This document shows, piece by piece, positions 51,744-62,476 of a DNA stretch of 64,000 nt. The translations under genes were made by a program, and so were the position numbers. Numbering within the stretch: position 1 is the first letter of the stretch; each line of letters opens with the position of its first letter. Source of the stretch: Deltaproteobacteria bacterium (GTDB lineage Bacteria; Desulfobacterota; GWC2-55-46); the NCBI GenBank assembly GCA_016177845.1, contig JACOUO010000008.1, positions 186,001 through 250,000 of the forward strand. The letters are read 5' to 3'. Below the pieces are notes generated by a model. It did no database searches. It was not told where the DNA came from and saw nothing but the letters and a program-made list of their open reading frames with translations.

Positions 51744-53054
51744 CTACAGGCCCCTACCCTTTATTTTTCCTTTTTTGAGAAGTCCATCATAGCTCCTTGC
51801 GAGAAGATGGGACTCAATCTGCTGCGCCGTATCCATTGCTACACCTACAACAATGAGAAGTGCGGTGCCGCCAAAGTAGAACGGAGCATTAAACTCTGCT
51901 ATCAGGAACGAAGGCAATACGCAAACTACCGCAAGATAAATCGAACCCCAAAGTGTAAGCCTTGTAAGAACTGTATCTATGTAATCTGCGGTATTGCTGC
52001 CCGGCCTGATACCTGGGACAAAGCCGCCGTACTTCTTAAGGTTCTCCGCTACATCCTTTGGGTTAAACTGGATCGCGGTATAAAAATAGGTAAAAAACAC
52101 AATGAAAATAATATAAAGTACATTATATAGAATTCCGCCGGGATTAAGGCTTTCGGAGACGGTCTTCATGAACGGAAGGTCTATGAAGTTCGCAACTGTT
52201 GCCGGAAAGACTATAATCGAAGAAGCGAAAATCGGGGGTATAACGCCCGCCGTATTTACTTTAATAGGAAGATGCTGTGTTCCGCCGCCAAGCACCTTTC
52301 TGCCAACCACCCTTTTAGGGTACTGGATCGGGATTCTCCTCTGCCCCATCTCCATGAATATAATAAACCCTACCACGACTATCATGAGCGCAAGGAGGAA
52401 GAGAAGGACAAGAAAGTTCATCTCGCCGGCCCTTACAAGCTGAAACGTGCTGTACAGGGCTGAAGGCATATTGGCTACTATACCGACAAATATAATAAGA
52501 GAGATACCGTTTCCGATACCTCTCTCCGTGATCTGTTCACCGAGCCACATCAGAAAAACTGAACCGGATGTAAGGGTTGTCATTGTAAGAAGCCTGAAAC
52601 CCCAACCCGGAGAAAGTACTATAGGCTCACCTGCAGGGCCTCTCATTGACTCAAGCCCGACAGCGATCATAAAGCCCTGAACAACACAAAGGGCTACGGT
52701 CAAATACCTTGTATATTGTGTGATAGCCTTACGACCAGACTCGCCTTCCTTTGAAAGCTTCTCAAGCTGCGGGACGACCGCTGTAAGGAGCTGCAGGATA
52801 ATTGAAGCGCTGATATAGGGCATTATACCGAGTGAAAAAACAGAAAAGCGCTCAAGTGCGCCCCCGGTAAACATTGTTGCAAAATCAAGTAATGTGCCAC
52901 TCGCCTGCTTGAAAAAACCGGACAGAGCCTCGGCATCAATTCCCGGCGTCGGTATAAATACGCCTACCCTGAACACGGCAAGCAGTATGAATGTAAAAAT
53001 AATGCGGCGGTTTAACTCAGGGATTTTGCCTATATTGGGTGCTAAAGCCGCCAA
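51744..53054 (-). CDS. secY: Preprotein translocase subunit SecY
   Basis: 436 aa, ten membrane segments; forms the protein-conducting channel with SecE and SecG. SecY marks: GVFIPTPGID, LGIMPYISASIILQLL, YPKRVVGRKVLGG, and GFVPGIRPGSNTADYID. Adjacent to rplO and 2 nt before adk. Confidence 0.98.
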   Translation of the reverse strand: MAALAPNIGKIPELNRRIIFTFILLAVFRVGVFIPTPGIDAEALSGFFKQASGTLLDFATMFTGGALERFSVFSLGIMPYISASIILQLLTAVVPQLEKLSKEGESGRKAITQYTRYLTVALCVVQGFMIAVGLESMRGPAGEPIVLSPGWGFRLLTMTTLTSGSVFLMWLGEQITERGIGNGISLIIFVGIVANMPSALYSTFQLVRAGEMNFLVLLFLLALMIVVVGFIIFMEMGQRRIPIQYPKRVVGRKVLGGGTQHLPIKVNTAGVIPPIFASSIIVFPATVANFIDLPFMKTVSESLNPGGILYNVLYIIFIVFFTYFYTAIQFNPKDVAENLKKYGGFVPGIRPGSNTADYIDTVLTRLTLWGSIYLAVVCVLPSFLIAEFNAPFYFGGTALLIVVGVAMDTAQQIESHLLARSYDGLLKKGKIKGRGL

Positions 53055-53492
53055 TTAAATTACCTCCGCCACTCCGCCGGCAGCCTTGATTTTTTCGATT
53101 GCAGATTTGCTGAACATGTTTGCCTTGACTGTTAAAGGAAAAGATATCTCGCCTTCGCCAAGGACTTTAACAAGCTTCTTCCTCTTCAGGAGTCCTTTGT
53201 CAAGGATTGAAGCAGGGTCAGCTGTCTCGCCTGACTTAAACACCTCAGCAATTTTGCCGATGTTTATGACCTGATACTCTGTTTTAAAAATATTTGTGAA
53301 GCCCCTCTTAGGCAAGCGCCTCTGCAAAGGCATCTGACCGCCTTCAAATCCTGGCTTTATATTGCCGCCTGACCTGGCTGTCTGGCCTTTACCGCCGCTT
53401 CCTGAGGTTTTACCAAGGCCTGAACCTTCACCGCGCCCGCGCCTTGTTCTTTTCTGGTTAGCCCCTTTAGGAGCTTTAAGTCTGTCTAACAT
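53055..53492 (-). CDS. rplO: Ribosomal protein L15
   Basis: 145 aa with the glycine/arginine-rich N-terminus GANQKRTRRGRGEGSGLGKT and the PLQRRLPKRGFTNIF motif. Its stop codon abuts the secY start. Confidence 0.98.
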   Translation of the reverse strand: MLDRLKAPKGANQKRTRRGRGEGSGLGKTSGSGGKGQTARSGGNIKPGFEGGQMPLQRRLPKRGFTNIFKTEYQVINIGKIAEVFKSGETADPASILDKGLLKRKKLVKVLGEGEISFPLTVKANMFSKSAIEKIKAAGGVAEVI

Positions 53493-53523
53493 ATATTTTT
53501 AGACCCCTTGCTGCAATTTAAGT

Positions 53524-53700
53524 TTAACGTACTTCCTGAACGCAAACGAGATGGGATACTTTTCCTATCATTCCCCTGATAGCAGCAGTATCATTAAGGA
53601 TGCGCGTGCTGTCTATTTTTTTAAGCCCAAGGCCCTTAAGCGTTACCTTCTGTTTCTCAGTTGAGGGACGCTGCCTTAAAGTTATCTTAACCTGTGCCAT
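53524..53700 (-). CDS. rpmD: Ribosomal protein L30
   Basis: 58 aa, [20 protein letters not shown] then [17 protein letters not shown] and [16 protein letters not shown]. Its ATG overlaps the rpsE stop by one base (TAATG). Confidence 0.96.
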   Translation of the reverse strand: MAQVKITLRQRPSTEKQKVTLKGLGLKKIDSTRILNDTAAIRGMIGKVSHLVCVQEVR

Positions 53701-54197
53701 TATCTTACCTCGTGTACGTTCTTGCCTCTCAATTCAGCTACTGACTCAGGACTCCTGAGCTGCTTTAAGGCTTCCATTGTAGCTTTTACGACATTGTGAG
53801 GATTGCTGGTGCCGAGGCATTTTGTAAGTACGTTTGAGATACCTACTGACTCGATTACCGCCCTTACACCGCCGCCGGCTATTATACCGGTACCAGGAGA
53901 TGCCGGCCTTAAAAAGACCCTGCCTGCCCCGAATGAGCCTATAACCTCATATGGGATTGTCCCATCTATAATCGGTATTTGGAAAAGGGACTTCTTAGCC
54001 TGCTCAATTGCCTTCCTGATAGCTTCAGGAACTTCGTTGGCTTTGCCAAGGCCTATTCCGACATGGCCTTTGCCGTCACCAACAACAACGATGGCATTGA
54101 AGCTGAACCTTTTTCCGCCTTTTACAACCTTTGCAACCCTGTTAAGGTATACAAGCTTGTCTTTCAACTCTAAGCCGTTTGAATCAATCTTGTCCAA
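53700..54197 (-). CDS. rpsE: Ribosomal protein S5
   Basis: 165 aa: double-stranded RNA-binding-like N-terminal domain ([20 protein letters not shown]) and the [20 protein letters not shown] loop linked to decoding fidelity in this family. Confidence 0.98.
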   Translation of the reverse strand: MDKIDSNGLELKDKLVYLNRVAKVVKGGKRFSFNAIVVVGDGKGHVGIGLGKANEVPEAIRKAIEQAKKSLFQIPIIDGTIPYEVIGSFGAGRVFLRPASPGTGIIAGGGVRAVIESVGISNVLTKCLGTSNPHNVVKATMEALKQLRSPESVAELRGKNVHEVR

Positions 54198-54241
54198 AAA
54201 AAACCTCCTTGAAATTCTATATTGGAGGGCTCCATTTATTT

Positions 54242-54607
54242 TTAAAACTTAAGCCCTGCTTCTCTTGCCCCATCCGCAAGGGCCTTTATTCTACCGTGAT
54301 ATATATAACCGCCCCTATCAAAAACAACCTTGTCAATGCCTTTTTCCTGAGCAATCTTGCCAATAAGCTCGCCAACTTTCTTTGCTGCTTCTGCTTTTTT
54401 AAGATTACCGTCGAAATCCTTGCTCTGTGTTGAAGCGGCTGCCAAGGTCTTTCCGCAGGTGTCATCTATTATCTGCGCGTACATATGCTTATTGCTTCTA
54501 AAGACATTAAGCCTGGGCCTTTCAGAAGTGCCATGAACTTTCTTTCTGATCCTTATCTTTCTTCTTTCCAAGCCACTGAGGTTTGTAGATTTATTCTTAT
54601 CGCTCAT
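54242..54607 (-). CDS. rplR: Ribosomal protein L18
   Basis: 121 aa 5S rRNA-binding protein: [39 protein letters not shown] and [20 protein letters not shown]. Its ATG shares a base with the rplF stop codon. Confidence 0.98.
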   Translation of the reverse strand: MSDKNKSTNLSGLERRKIRIRKKVHGTSERPRLNVFRSNKHMYAQIIDDTCGKTLAAASTQSKDFDGNLKKAEAAKKVGELIGKIAQEKGIDKVVFDRGGYIYHGRIKALADGAREAGLKF

Positions 54608-55155
54608 TATTTGCCACCCGCCTTACCAGCTTTACCGGCCTTTCTCCTAATTACTTCGTCAGAGTACTTGATGCCCTTTCCCTTATAAGGTTCAGGCTCG
54701 CGCATTGATCTGATATCAGCAGCAACCTGGCCGACGATCTGCTTGTCAGGCCCTTTTATGGTTATTGAGGTCTGCTTTTCGACTGCGGCTGTCACACCTG
54801 CGGGAAGTTCATACCTTACAGGGTGCGAATATCCGAGGGCAAGATTGACCACATTGCCCTGAACATCAGCTTTGTAGCCGACGCCTACAATCTCAAGCCT
54901 TTTCTGGAAACCTTCGCTTACGCCTTTTATCATGTTTGATATGAGCGTTCTTGAAAGACCATGTAAAGACCTTGCTGTCCTGCTCTCTTCCTTTCTCAGC
55001 ACATTTATCTGAGAATCTTTAACATCTATTGAGATTTCAGGCCTCAAAGCCATCTCAAGAGTGCCCTGCGGGCCGTTAACCTTGAGCATACTGCCATCTT
55101 GAGTTATTTTTACCCCTGATGGTACGCTGATTGTACGTTTTCCTATTCTTGACAT
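54607..55155 (-). CDS. rplF: Ribosomal protein L6
   Basis: 182 aa with two L6 repeats; the second ends in [18 protein letters not shown]-type sequence, followed by a basic GKAGKAGGK tail. Confidence 0.98.
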   Translation of the reverse strand: MSRIGKRTISVPSGVKITQDGSMLKVNGPQGTLEMALRPEISIDVKDSQINVLRKEESRTARSLHGLSRTLISNMIKGVSEGFQKRLEIVGVGYKADVQGNVVNLALGYSHPVRYELPAGVTAAVEKQTSITIKGPDKQIVGQVAADIRSMREPEPYKGKGIKYSDEVIRRKAGKAGKAGGK

Positions 55156-55204
55156 TTCAAAACCCTTTTTATGGTTCGTATATTCTTAATGATAGAGTGG
55201 TCTC

Positions 55205-55603
55205 TTAAAATACTGTACAGAGAAGCTCTCCGCCTACACCAAGCTCTCTTGCTTTCCTGTCAGTCATTATGCCTTTCGAGGTTGAGACTATTGCTATGCC
55301 GAGACCGTTTAGAACTTTCGGTATCTCGTCTTTGCCTACATACTTTCTCAAGCCGGGCTTGCTGATTCTCTTGATATTGGTTATGGAACTCTTCTTTGCG
55401 GAAGTGTACTTAAGTACAATCTTCAGGAAGCTGACATTCCCGTCTTTGGAAGTGCCGAAGTCCTTAATATAACCTTCTTCTTTTAATATTTTTGCGATTT
55501 CGAGCTTAATGCCTGACGAAGGAATCGTAAACTCGTTCTGGCGGGCCTGTATCGCATTTCTAACTCTTGTAAGCATATCCGCAATCGGATCTGTCATCGA
55601 CAT
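55205..55603 (-). CDS. rpsH: Ribosomal protein S8
   Basis: 132 aa: [20 protein letters not shown] start and the [21 protein letters not shown]-terminal 16S rRNA-binding region. In E. coli S8 represses the spc operon. Confidence 0.98.
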   Translation of the reverse strand: MSMTDPIADMLTRVRNAIQARQNEFTIPSSGIKLEIAKILKEEGYIKDFGTSKDGNVSFLKIVLKYTSAKKSSITNIKRISKPGLRKYVGKDEIPKVLNGLGIAIVSTSKGIMTDRKARELGVGGELLCTVF

Positions 55604-55698
55604 TGCTTAATTCTCCATTTACTTTTAATTCTTATTATATTCCCTCAAAGCAAAGCCGTGGGAGAATAACATAGAAGGCGTTCAATTTCAATAGAAAT

Positions 55699-55884
55699 TT
55701 ACCAGCTTGACTTGGTAACGCCCGGAAGTTCACCTTTAAGAGCCATTTTACGCATGCAAATCCTGCACATGTCGAACTTCCTGTAATAAGCCCTTGACCT
55801 GCCACAGATAGGGCAGCGGTTATATTCCCTGACCTTGAACTTCTTTGCCCTCTTGGCCTTTGCTATAAGTGACTTTTTAGCCAA
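55699..55884 (-). CDS. rpsN: Ribosomal protein S14, zinc-binding (type Z)
   Basis: 61 aa short form with CPICG and CRICMRK giving a four-cysteine zinc site, and the GVTKSSW end. The longer zinc-free form is absent from this cluster. Confidence 0.97.
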   Translation of the reverse strand: MAKKSLIAKAKRAKKFKVREYNRCPICGRSRAYYRKFDMCRICMRKMALKGELPGVTKSSW

Positions 55885-55924
55885 TTGAAAAACCTCCGGT
55901 TAAATACTTCTGATTGGTTTAAGC

Positions 55925-56467
55925 TTAGCTCCTGAAAGGCAGGCCCATGTTCTTAAGGAGGGCTTTTGCTTCTTCATCGCTTTTAGCTGTTGTATTAATT
56001 GTAATGTTAAGGCCCCTGAGCTTGTCTATCTTGTCGTATTCGATTTCAGGGAAGATAATCTGTTCTTTGATGCCTATGGTATAGTTGCCTCTGCCGTCAA
56101 AGGACCTGTCAGGCATACCTTTGAAATCTCTGATCCTCGGGACGCTGAAGTTTACGAACCTGTCGAAGAATTCGTACATCTTCGAGCCCCTGAGTGTTAC
56201 CATGCAGCCAATAGGCATTCCAGCCCTGAGCTTAAAAGTCGCAATTGACTTTTTAGCCTTTGTGACAACCGGCTTCTGGCCGGCAATCATTGTAAGGTCG
56301 CGGTTTGCCGCATCCATTACCTTTATATCTTTTACGGCTTCGCCAAGTCCCATATTGAGAACAATCTTTTCAATCTTGGGCACCTGCATAATACTGGAGT
56401 AATTAAACTCCTTCATCATCGCCGGAACAACTTCTTTTGTATATTTTTCTTTAAGCCTAGCGGTCAT
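55925..56467 (-). CDS. rplE: Ribosomal protein L5
   Basis: 180 aa from the ATG at 56467 ([18 protein letters not shown]), which overlaps the rplX stop as ATGA; the longer open frame is unlikely. [35 protein letters not shown] and [16 protein letters not shown] are canonical. Confidence 0.97.
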   Translation of the reverse strand: MTARLKEKYTKEVVPAMMKEFNYSSIMQVPKIEKIVLNMGLGEAVKDIKVMDAANRDLTMIAGQKPVVTKAKKSIATFKLRAGMPIGCMVTLRGSKMYEFFDRFVNFSVPRIRDFKGMPDRSFDGRGNYTIGIKEQIIFPEIEYDKIDKLRGLNITINTTAKSDEEAKALLKNMGLPFRS

Positions 56468-56784
56468 TTGTCGAGTACCTCTCCGCACTTTTTGCAAAAT
56501 CTTACTTTATTATCATTATCCAATATTTTCTTGCCGACCCTAACTGGACCTTTGCATTTTTCGCAAAGGATCATCACATTTGAAATCGCTATGGGAGCTT
56601 CTTTCTCAATGATGCCGCCGTGCTTATACTTGGCAGAAGGCTTCTGGTGACGCTTCACCATGTTAAGCTTCTCTACAAATACAGTTGCCTTTTCGGGATT
56701 TACCCTAAGCACTTTACCGGTCTTTCCTTTTTCCTTGCCGGTCACAACCATTATCTGGTCGTCTTTTCTAATCTTGAATGCCAT
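56464..56784 (-). CDS. rplX: Ribosomal protein L24
   Basis: 106 aa with the KOW motif [20 protein letters not shown] near the start and a C-terminal part with [11 protein letters not shown] and [10 protein letters not shown], which could bind zinc. Confidence 0.97.
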   Translation of the reverse strand: MAFKIRKDDQIMVVTGKEKGKTGKVLRVNPEKATVFVEKLNMVKRHQKPSAKYKHGGIIEKEAPIAISNVMILCEKCKGPVRVGKKILDNDNKVRFCKKCGEVLDK

Positions 56785-56813
56785 CTTTTAACCCTAACCC
56801 CCTTTACGCGACT

Positions 56814-57182
56814 CTAAAGAACTTCCGGCGCCAGGGATACAATTTTCATGAATTTTTTTGCCCTGAGCTCCCTTGCAACTGGCCCAAATATCCTTGTGCC
56901 AACGGGCTCGTTATCTTTATTGATAATAACGACTGAATTCTCGTCAAATTTGATGTATGAACCGTCTGGACGCCTTGTCTCTTTAACTGTACGAACAATG
57001 ACTGCCCTTGCGACATCGCCCTTCTTAACCTTGGCGTCAAAAAGAGCTTCCTTGACATTGACGACTATGATGTCGCCGATGTTGGCAATTAATTTATTGG
57101 ATGCACCGATTACTTTTATGCAGGAAACTTTCTTTGCGCCTGAGTTATCAGCAACACCCAGAATCGAACGGATCTGTATCAT
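56814..57182 (-). CDS. rplN: Ribosomal protein L14
   Basis: 122 aa: [38 protein letters not shown] and [20 protein letters not shown]. Overlaps the rpsQ end by 4 nt. Confidence 0.98.
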   Translation of the reverse strand: MIQIRSILGVADNSGAKKVSCIKVIGASNKLIANIGDIIVVNVKEALFDAKVKKGDVARAVIVRTVKETRRPDGSYIKFDENSVVIINKDNEPVGTRIFGPVARELRAKKFMKIVSLAPEVL

Positions 57183-57442
57183 TTTGCCTTCTCCAGTATT
57201 TCTTTAACGCGCCACCTTTTTGTCTTGCTGACGGGGCGTGTTTCAACAATAACTACCTTATCGCCGGTATTGCATTCGCTTTTCTCGTCGTGGGCCATGT
57301 ATTTCACACGCCTTTTGACGTATTTGCCATAAAAAGGATCTTTGGCGAGCCTCTCAATAGCTACGACAACAGTCTTTGTCATCTTGCCGCCGCTCAATAC
57401 ATTGCCGATAAGGGTTTTTCTCACTGTCTTTGCTTCTGGCAT
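57179..57442 (-). CDS. rpsQ: Ribosomal protein S17
   Basis: 87 aa from the ATG at 57442 ([16 protein letters not shown]), 1 nt after the rpmC stop; a longer frame reads back into rpmC and is rejected. OB fold with [20 protein letters not shown]. Confidence 0.96.
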   Translation of the reverse strand: MPEAKTVRKTLIGNVLSGGKMTKTVVVAIERLAKDPFYGKYVKRRVKYMAHDEKSECNTGDKVVIVETRPVSKTKRWRVKEILEKAK

Positions 57443-57443
57443 C

Positions 57444-57638
57444 TTAGGCACCCCTTTCCTTCTCGGCACGGATTGTTTTTACCTTGGCGATATCCCTCTT
57501 TAATGTACGGAGCTTAAGAGGGTTTTCAAGCTGGTTTGTTGTATGACGCATACGGAGATTGAACAATTCTTTAGAAAGTTCAGTCTCTTTTGTCTTGATT
57601 TCATCAAGAGACAAATCTCTTATTTCTGCCGGTTTCAT
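57444..57638 (-). CDS. rpmC: Ribosomal protein L29
   Basis: 64 aa two-helix protein: [20 protein letters not shown] start, [16 protein letters not shown] middle and [15 protein letters not shown] end. Confidence 0.97.
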   Translation of the reverse strand: MKPAEIRDLSLDEIKTKETELSKELFNLRMRHTTNQLENPLKLRTLKRDIAKVKTIRAEKERGA

Positions 57639-58048
57639 ATTATATCCCTTTTAATAATCTTTGTGGGTATTGAGATCTTGTGGGCTGCCAGCCTGAATGC
57701 CTCTTTGGCTACATCCTCTGTGACGCCCTCCATCTCATAGAGTATCCTGCCTGGTTTAATTACCGCCACCCAGTCCTCAGGACCTCCCTTACCGCTACCC
57801 ATCCTTGTTTCGGCAGGCTTCTTTGTTACAGGCTTATCAGGGAATACCCTTATCCAGATTTTTCCGCCTCTTTTAATAAAGCGTGTCATCGCGATACGAG
57901 CAGCTTCGATCTGCCTTGTGGAGAGCCATCCACATTCGGTGGCCTGAAGCCCATAGTTACCGAATGACAAGGTTGAACCAGTCTGAGCCAGTCCTCTCCT
58001 CTTACCCCTCTGCTGCTTCCTGAATTTGACTTTCTTTGGCATTAACAT
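57635..58048 (-). CDS. rplP: Ribosomal protein L16
   Basis: 137 aa: [20 protein letters not shown] start and [20 protein letters not shown], the universal core of L16/L10e near the tRNA sites. Overlaps rpmC by 4 nt. Confidence 0.98.
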   Translation of the reverse strand: MLMPKKVKFRKQQRGKRRGLAQTGSTLSFGNYGLQATECGWLSTRQIEAARIAMTRFIKRGGKIWIRVFPDKPVTKKPAETRMGSGKGGPEDWVAVIKPGRILYEMEGVTEDVAKEAFRLAAHKISIPTKIIKRDII

Positions 58049-58065
58049 GGTTAAATCACCCGTTC

Positions 58066-58725
58066 CTACTGAGCTACGGCTTCATCAGCTGCTTTAGGCT
58101 GAACCGTAACATCACCTTTATATATCAATACTTTTACGCCGATAATCCCGTATGTTGTGAGCGCTTCTGCCTGGCCGTAATCTATATCAGCCCTGAGTGT
58201 GTGGAGAGGCACTCTGCCTTCCCTGTACCACTCTGATCTTGCGATTTCAGCTCCGCCGAGCCTTCCGGCACACATTATCTTGATGCCTTTGCCGCCCATT
58301 CTGAGTGTTGAGGTGACAGCCTTTTTCATCGCCCTTCTGAAAGACACCCTGCGCTCAAGCTGCAGAGCAACATTTTCTGCAACCAGCTGTGCGTCTGTAT
58401 CAGGCTTTCTGACTTCAACGATTTCAAGGTCTACATCCCTGCCTGTAAGTTTGGCAAGCTGCTTTTTCATTACATCTATTTCAGCGCCTCTCTTGCCTAT
58501 TACTATACCAGGCCTTGCGGTGCGGATTATTACCTTTACCGTGTTGGCAGTCCTTTCAATCTCAATTGAAGCGATACCGGCATGGAACAGCTTCTTTTTC
58601 ACGAATTTTCTAAGCTTCAGATCTTCGTGAACGTATTCAGCGTAATTCTTCTCGCCGTACCACCTTGAACTCCAGCCCTTTGATATTCCGAGCCTAAAAC
58701 CTATTGGATGAACCTTCTGACCCAA
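58066..58725 (-). CDS. rpsC: Ribosomal protein S3
   Basis: 219 aa with KH domain ([20 protein letters not shown]) and the C-terminal S3 domain ([20 protein letters not shown]). The start codon is TTG (TTG-GGT-CAG for MGQ), supported by TGGAGG 8 nt upstream; no in-frame ATG exists at the conserved N-terminus. Confidence 0.97.
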   Translation of the reverse strand: MGQKVHPIGFRLGISKGWSSRWYGEKNYAEYVHEDLKLRKFVKKKLFHAGIASIEIERTANTVKVIIRTARPGIVIGKRGAEIDVMKKQLAKLTGRDVDLEIVEVRKPDTDAQLVAENVALQLERRVSFRRAMKKAVTSTLRMGGKGIKIMCAGRLGGAEIARSEWYREGRVPLHTLRADIDYGQAEALTTYGIIGVKVLIYKGDVTVQPKAADEAVAQ

Positions 58726-58786
58726 AAAACTACCTCCATTTATATAACTAAAGGTTTTAAATTAAATTTTATAATAAAACAGCTGC

Positions 58787-59119
58787 TTATCTTTCGGCAA
58801 GCACGACAGTTACGTGGCTTGTCCTTCTTCTTATGAGAGCGCCCCTGCCCATTGCCTTTGAATGGGTCCTCTTCATTACCGGGCCGCCGTCCACGTAAGC
58901 AGTCTTTACGAAAAGCTTATCAACATTAAGGTTATGGTTGTTTTCAGCATTAGCCATAGCGCTTTTTACAATTTTTGAGATTTCCCTGCTGATGGCCTTT
59001 GTATTGAAGCTCAAAATATTAAGGGCGTCATCAACCTTCTTACCCCTGATAAGGTCGACTACCAGTCTTGCCTTCTGAGGGGAAATCCTCATATATCTAA
59101 CACTAGCTTTGGATTCCAT
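58787..59119 (-). CDS. rplV: Ribosomal protein L22
   Basis: 110 aa: VRYMRISPQKARLVVDLIRG and the long loop KRTHSKAMGRGALIRRRTSH that lines the exit tunnel. Confidence 0.98.
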   Translation of the reverse strand: MESKASVRYMRISPQKARLVVDLIRGKKVDDALNILSFNTKAISREISKIVKSAMANAENNHNLNVDKLFVKTAYVDGGPVMKRTHSKAMGRGALIRRRTSHVTVVLAER

Positions 59120-59182
59120 TTTTAACAGATACTCCTTTTTCCAATTAACTTACGCTATCCGCTTCAGCGGGTATTTTAAGAA

Positions 59183-59470
59183 TTAACCCTTAGCGCCAGG
59201 AACTTTTGCCTTCTTTATGCCTGAGTGGCCGTGGAAAGTACGTGTCGGTGAAAATTCACCGAGCTTGTGCCCTACCATGTTCTCGGTCACATAAACAGGG
59301 ATAAACTTTTTTCCATTATGTACGGCTATTGTGCAACCGACCATTTCAGGAACTATCATTGACCGTCTTGACCAGGTCTTGATTACCTTCTTATTCCTGG
59401 CATCTCCAGCATTCTGGACTTTCTTTAAAAGATGGTCATCTACAAACGGGCCTTTTTTAAGCGAACGCAC
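59183..59470 (-). CDS. rpsS: Ribosomal protein S19
   Basis: 95 aa: [39 protein letters not shown] and [17 protein letters not shown]. Starts 2 nt after the rplB stop. Confidence 0.98.
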   Translation of the reverse strand: MRSLKKGPFVDDHLLKKVQNAGDARNKKVIKTWSRRSMIVPEMVGCTIAVHNGKKFIPVYVTENMVGHKLGEFSPTRTFHGHSGIKKAKVPGAKG

Positions 59471-59472
59471 CG

Positions 59473-60294
59473 CTATTTCCTCCTGGTTATAATATACTTG
59501 TCAGTATCCTTGCGCTTCCTGGTCTTGTAGCCCTTTGTAGGTACGCCCCAAGGATTGGTCGGATGATTGCCGCCTTTACTCTTACCTTCACCACCGCCGT
59601 GCGGATGGTCAACAGGGTTCATGGCAACACCCCTGACTTTCGGATTCCTGCCAAGCCAACGGCTTCTGCCGGCTTTACCGATAGTTACATTCTCGTGATC
59701 AAGATTGCCTGTCTGACCGACAGTTGCATAGCATTCCTGAAGAACAAATCTGACTTCATTTGAAGGCAGCTTGATTGTGGCGTATGTACCCTCTTTTGCC
59801 ATAAGCTGAGCGTATGAACCGGCTGACCTGACGAGCTGTCCGCCCTTACCAACCTTCATCTCAACGTTATGGACAAATGAACCAACCGGAATGGACCTTA
59901 ATGGAAGAGCATTGCCGGGTTTTATATCAGCATTAGAGCCGGCTACTACCTTATCGCCGACATTCAGGCCAAGAGGTGCGAGGATATATCTCTTTTCACC
60001 ATCGGCATAATTAAGCAGAGCTATATTTGCCGTACGGTTAGGGTCGTATTCAATGGAAGCGACAACAGCCGGTATTTCACGCTTGTCCCTCTTGAAATCG
60101 ATTATCCTGTATATCTTTTTGTGGCCGCCGCCTATCCAACGGCTTGTAACCCTACCGGCATTATTTCTGCCGCCTGAACGCTTGATTGGAGCAGTCAAGG
60201 CCTTTTCGGGGCGCTTCTTAGCGATTCCCTCAAATACAAGGGTAGTCTTTTTTCTTAGTGCCGGGGATGTCGGTTTATATTTTTTTACTGGCAT
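59473..60294 (-). CDS. rplB: Ribosomal protein L2
   Basis: 273 aa. [20 protein letters not shown] and the conserved [20 protein letters not shown] loop with the histidine near the peptidyl transferase centre. Confidence 0.98.
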   Translation of the reverse strand: MPVKKYKPTSPALRKKTTLVFEGIAKKRPEKALTAPIKRSGGRNNAGRVTSRWIGGGHKKIYRIIDFKRDKREIPAVVASIEYDPNRTANIALLNYADGEKRYILAPLGLNVGDKVVAGSNADIKPGNALPLRSIPVGSFVHNVEMKVGKGGQLVRSAGSYAQLMAKEGTYATIKLPSNEVRFVLQECYATVGQTGNLDHENVTIGKAGRSRWLGRNPKVRGVAMNPVDHPHGGGEGKSKGGNHPTNPWGVPTKGYKTRKRKDTDKYIITRRK

Positions 60295-60333
60295 ACTCTT
60301 TATCTCAATCTTTCATTAAATTTCGAATAAGTG

Positions 60334-60621
60334 CTATACGCCTTCGAATAACTCTATTTTGTCGCCTTCGCGCAGGGAGATGTAAGCCTTCTTCCTTGTG
60401 GGCTTCTGGCCTTCAAACTTTCCCATTCTCTTAACTTTGCCGGGCACCCTCTGAGTGTTCACATCGAGTACCTTTACATTGAATACTTTTTCAACAGCTT
60501 CCTTAATGTCCTTTTTATTGGCATTAAGGTCTACCCAAAAAACCACCTTGCCTTCGGCGCTTTTTGTGGTGCTTTTCTCTGTGATTACTGGAGACTTTAT
60601 GATCGAATAATAATTCTTCAT
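60334..60621 (-). CDS. rplW: Ribosomal protein L23
   Basis: 95 aa at the tunnel exit: IIKSPVITEKSTTKSAEGKV and FNVKVLDVNTQRVPGKVKRM. Overlaps the rplD end by 4 nt. Confidence 0.97.
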   Translation of the reverse strand: MKNYYSIIKSPVITEKSTTKSAEGKVVFWVDLNANKKDIKEAVEKVFNVKVLDVNTQRVPGKVKRMGKFEGQKPTRKKAYISLREGDKIELFEGV

Positions 60622-61232
60622 TGAATCATTGCCTCAACTTTCTCAAAAGCGCTTCTTGTCATAACAAGATTGTCGAAATCAAGAACATCATAAACATTCA
60701 TGCCGCCGGCCTGAAGGATTTTATAATCCTTAAGGTTTCTGACCGCAAGCTCAAGATTGCGGTTCTGGCCGTCAATTACGATAAGCGCATTGCTAAGATT
60801 TGAATTCTTTAATACTTCAAGAGCGGCTTTTGTCTTGGGCTCAGAAAGATCAATTGAGTCATAAACAAAAAGCTTTCCTTCTTTTATTCTTAAGGCCAGA
60901 GCAGATTTAACGGCCTCTTTCATGACTTTCTTTGGAACCTTGTAGGAATAATCCCTGGGGTGCGGACCAAATACTGTACCGCCATGCCTCCAGACAGGTG
61001 ACCTGTTAGAGCCGGAACGCGCCCTGCCCGTGCCTTTCTGTTTCCAAGGTTTTACACCACCGCCGCTGACTTCTGCCCTTGTCTTGGTAGAAGCTGTGCC
61101 AGACCTGCGATTAGCAAGCTGCATCTTTACAACTTCGTAAAAGAGGTGCTCTTTTACAGTACCGTAGACATTGTCATCAAGCTCAAGCTGCGAGACTTTC
61201 TTTCCGCTTTTATCAAGGACTTCTACTATCAT
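60618..61232 (-). CDS. rplD: Ribosomal protein L4
   Basis: 204 aa: the tunnel-reaching loop TRAEVSGGGVKPWKQKGTGR and SPVWRHGGTVFGPHPRDYSY. In E. coli L4 represses the S10 operon; no leader is visible in this window. Confidence 0.98.
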   Translation of the reverse strand: MIVEVLDKSGKKVSQLELDDNVYGTVKEHLFYEVVKMQLANRRSGTASTKTRAEVSGGGVKPWKQKGTGRARSGSNRSPVWRHGGTVFGPHPRDYSYKVPKKVMKEAVKSALALRIKEGKLFVYDSIDLSEPKTKAALEVLKNSNLSNALIVIDGQNRNLELAVRNLKDYKILQAGGMNVYDVLDFDNLVMTRSAFEKVEAMIQ

Positions 61233-61312
61233 TATCCAGTTCCCTTATTTTGAACTATTTATTATACACAATCCGCGGGTCTTTCTAAACTCTTTACAGA
61301 CCAGCGAGGTAT

Positions 61313-61939
61313 TTACTTCTTAAGTGCCTTCTTAATGACCACAAAGGAGTTGACTGCACCGGGTACTGCGCCCCTGATAAGAATCACATTTTCCTCAGCC
61401 CTTATATCTACAACTCTGAGGTTCTGCACGGTCTTTTTGTCGCTGCCCATGTGGCCAGCCATCCTCATGCCTTTATAAACCCTTGAAGGATCAGAACTTG
61501 AACCTATTGAACCGGGGGCCCTGTTGTGCATTGAACCGTGTGACTCGGCGCCTCCGCTGAAGTTATGCCTCTTCATTGATCCCTGGAAGCCCTTACCCTT
61601 TGTAGTGCCGGAAACATCCACAAAATCGCCGGCCTTAAAAACATCACCCGGGTTGATCTGCTGGCCTGGCTTCAAGGAGTCGAGTTCAGTAGCCTTAAGC
61701 TCGGTAAGACGATAAAGACAAGGTGTTCCAGCCTTTGCAAAATGTCCCTTCATGGCCTTTGTTACCCTGCTCTCTTTCTTTTCACCAATGCCTATCTGTA
61801 CAGCCTCATAGCCGTCAGTTTCTTTTGTCTTCTTCTGGACGACATAATTTCCGGCTTTGATTACCGTAACAGGAATCTGAGCGCCATCTAAATAGATGTG
61901 CGTCATGCCGAGTTTTTTTCCGAGAATGCCTTCTATCAT
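61313..61939 (-). CDS. rplC: Ribosomal protein L3
   Basis: 208 aa from the ATG at 61939 (MIEGILGKKLGMTHIYLDG), preceded by GAAGG; the longer open frame has no family match. FQGSMKRHNFSGGAESHGSM and GSIGSSSDPSRVYKGMRMAG form the conserved core. Confidence 0.97.
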   Translation of the reverse strand: MIEGILGKKLGMTHIYLDGAQIPVTVIKAGNYVVQKKTKETDGYEAVQIGIGEKKESRVTKAMKGHFAKAGTPCLYRLTELKATELDSLKPGQQINPGDVFKAGDFVDVSGTTKGKGFQGSMKRHNFSGGAESHGSMHNRAPGSIGSSSDPSRVYKGMRMAGHMGSDKKTVQNLRVVDIRAEENVILIRGAVPGAVNSFVVIKKALKK

Positions 61940-62071
61940 CTTTTTAACCTTCTTTTCAGTTGTGGTCAGCCTGGCTTTATTACCACATACAGTCTTCTCT
62001 GCTCCTGCCCTGAGGCAGTCCCTCAAGCCGCTGCCAGGGCTTTACGGAATCAAGCAATTACCAAGGATACA

Positions 62072-62383
62072 TTAGTCGAGTTTTATCTCAACATCTACGC
62101 CAGCCGGCAGATCGAGCTTCATGAGCGCGTCGACAGTTGTCTGTGTCGGCTCCATGATATCCATCAGCCTTTTGTGTGTCCTGATCTCAAACTGCTCCCT
62201 GCTCTTCTTATCGACATGGGGAGACCTTAAGACGCAGAACTTATTTATCCTTGTCGGCAGTGGTATCGGCCCCTTAATCCTGGCGCCGGTTCTTCTGGCG
62301 GTATCTACGATCTCTTTTACAGACCTGTCGAGAAGCCTGTGATCGAACGCCTTTAATCTTATTCTTATCTTTTGATTGTCCAC
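62072..62383 (-). CDS. rpsJ: Ribosomal protein S10
   Basis: 103 aa: [40 protein letters not shown] and [16 protein letters not shown]. First gene of the S10 part, after tuf. Confidence 0.98.
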   Translation of the reverse strand: MDNQKIRIRLKAFDHRLLDRSVKEIVDTARRTGARIKGPIPLPTRINKFCVLRSPHVDKKSREQFEIRTHKRLMDIMEPTQTTVDALMKLDLPAGVDVEIKLD

Positions 62384-62476
62384 CCTTATTAACTCCGTCC
62401 CTGTTTCTTTTCTATCTGGGCTGAAAACGTTTATTTATATCGTAAAGTCGGTTTAAGTTCAAGTAAAAAATTCAGT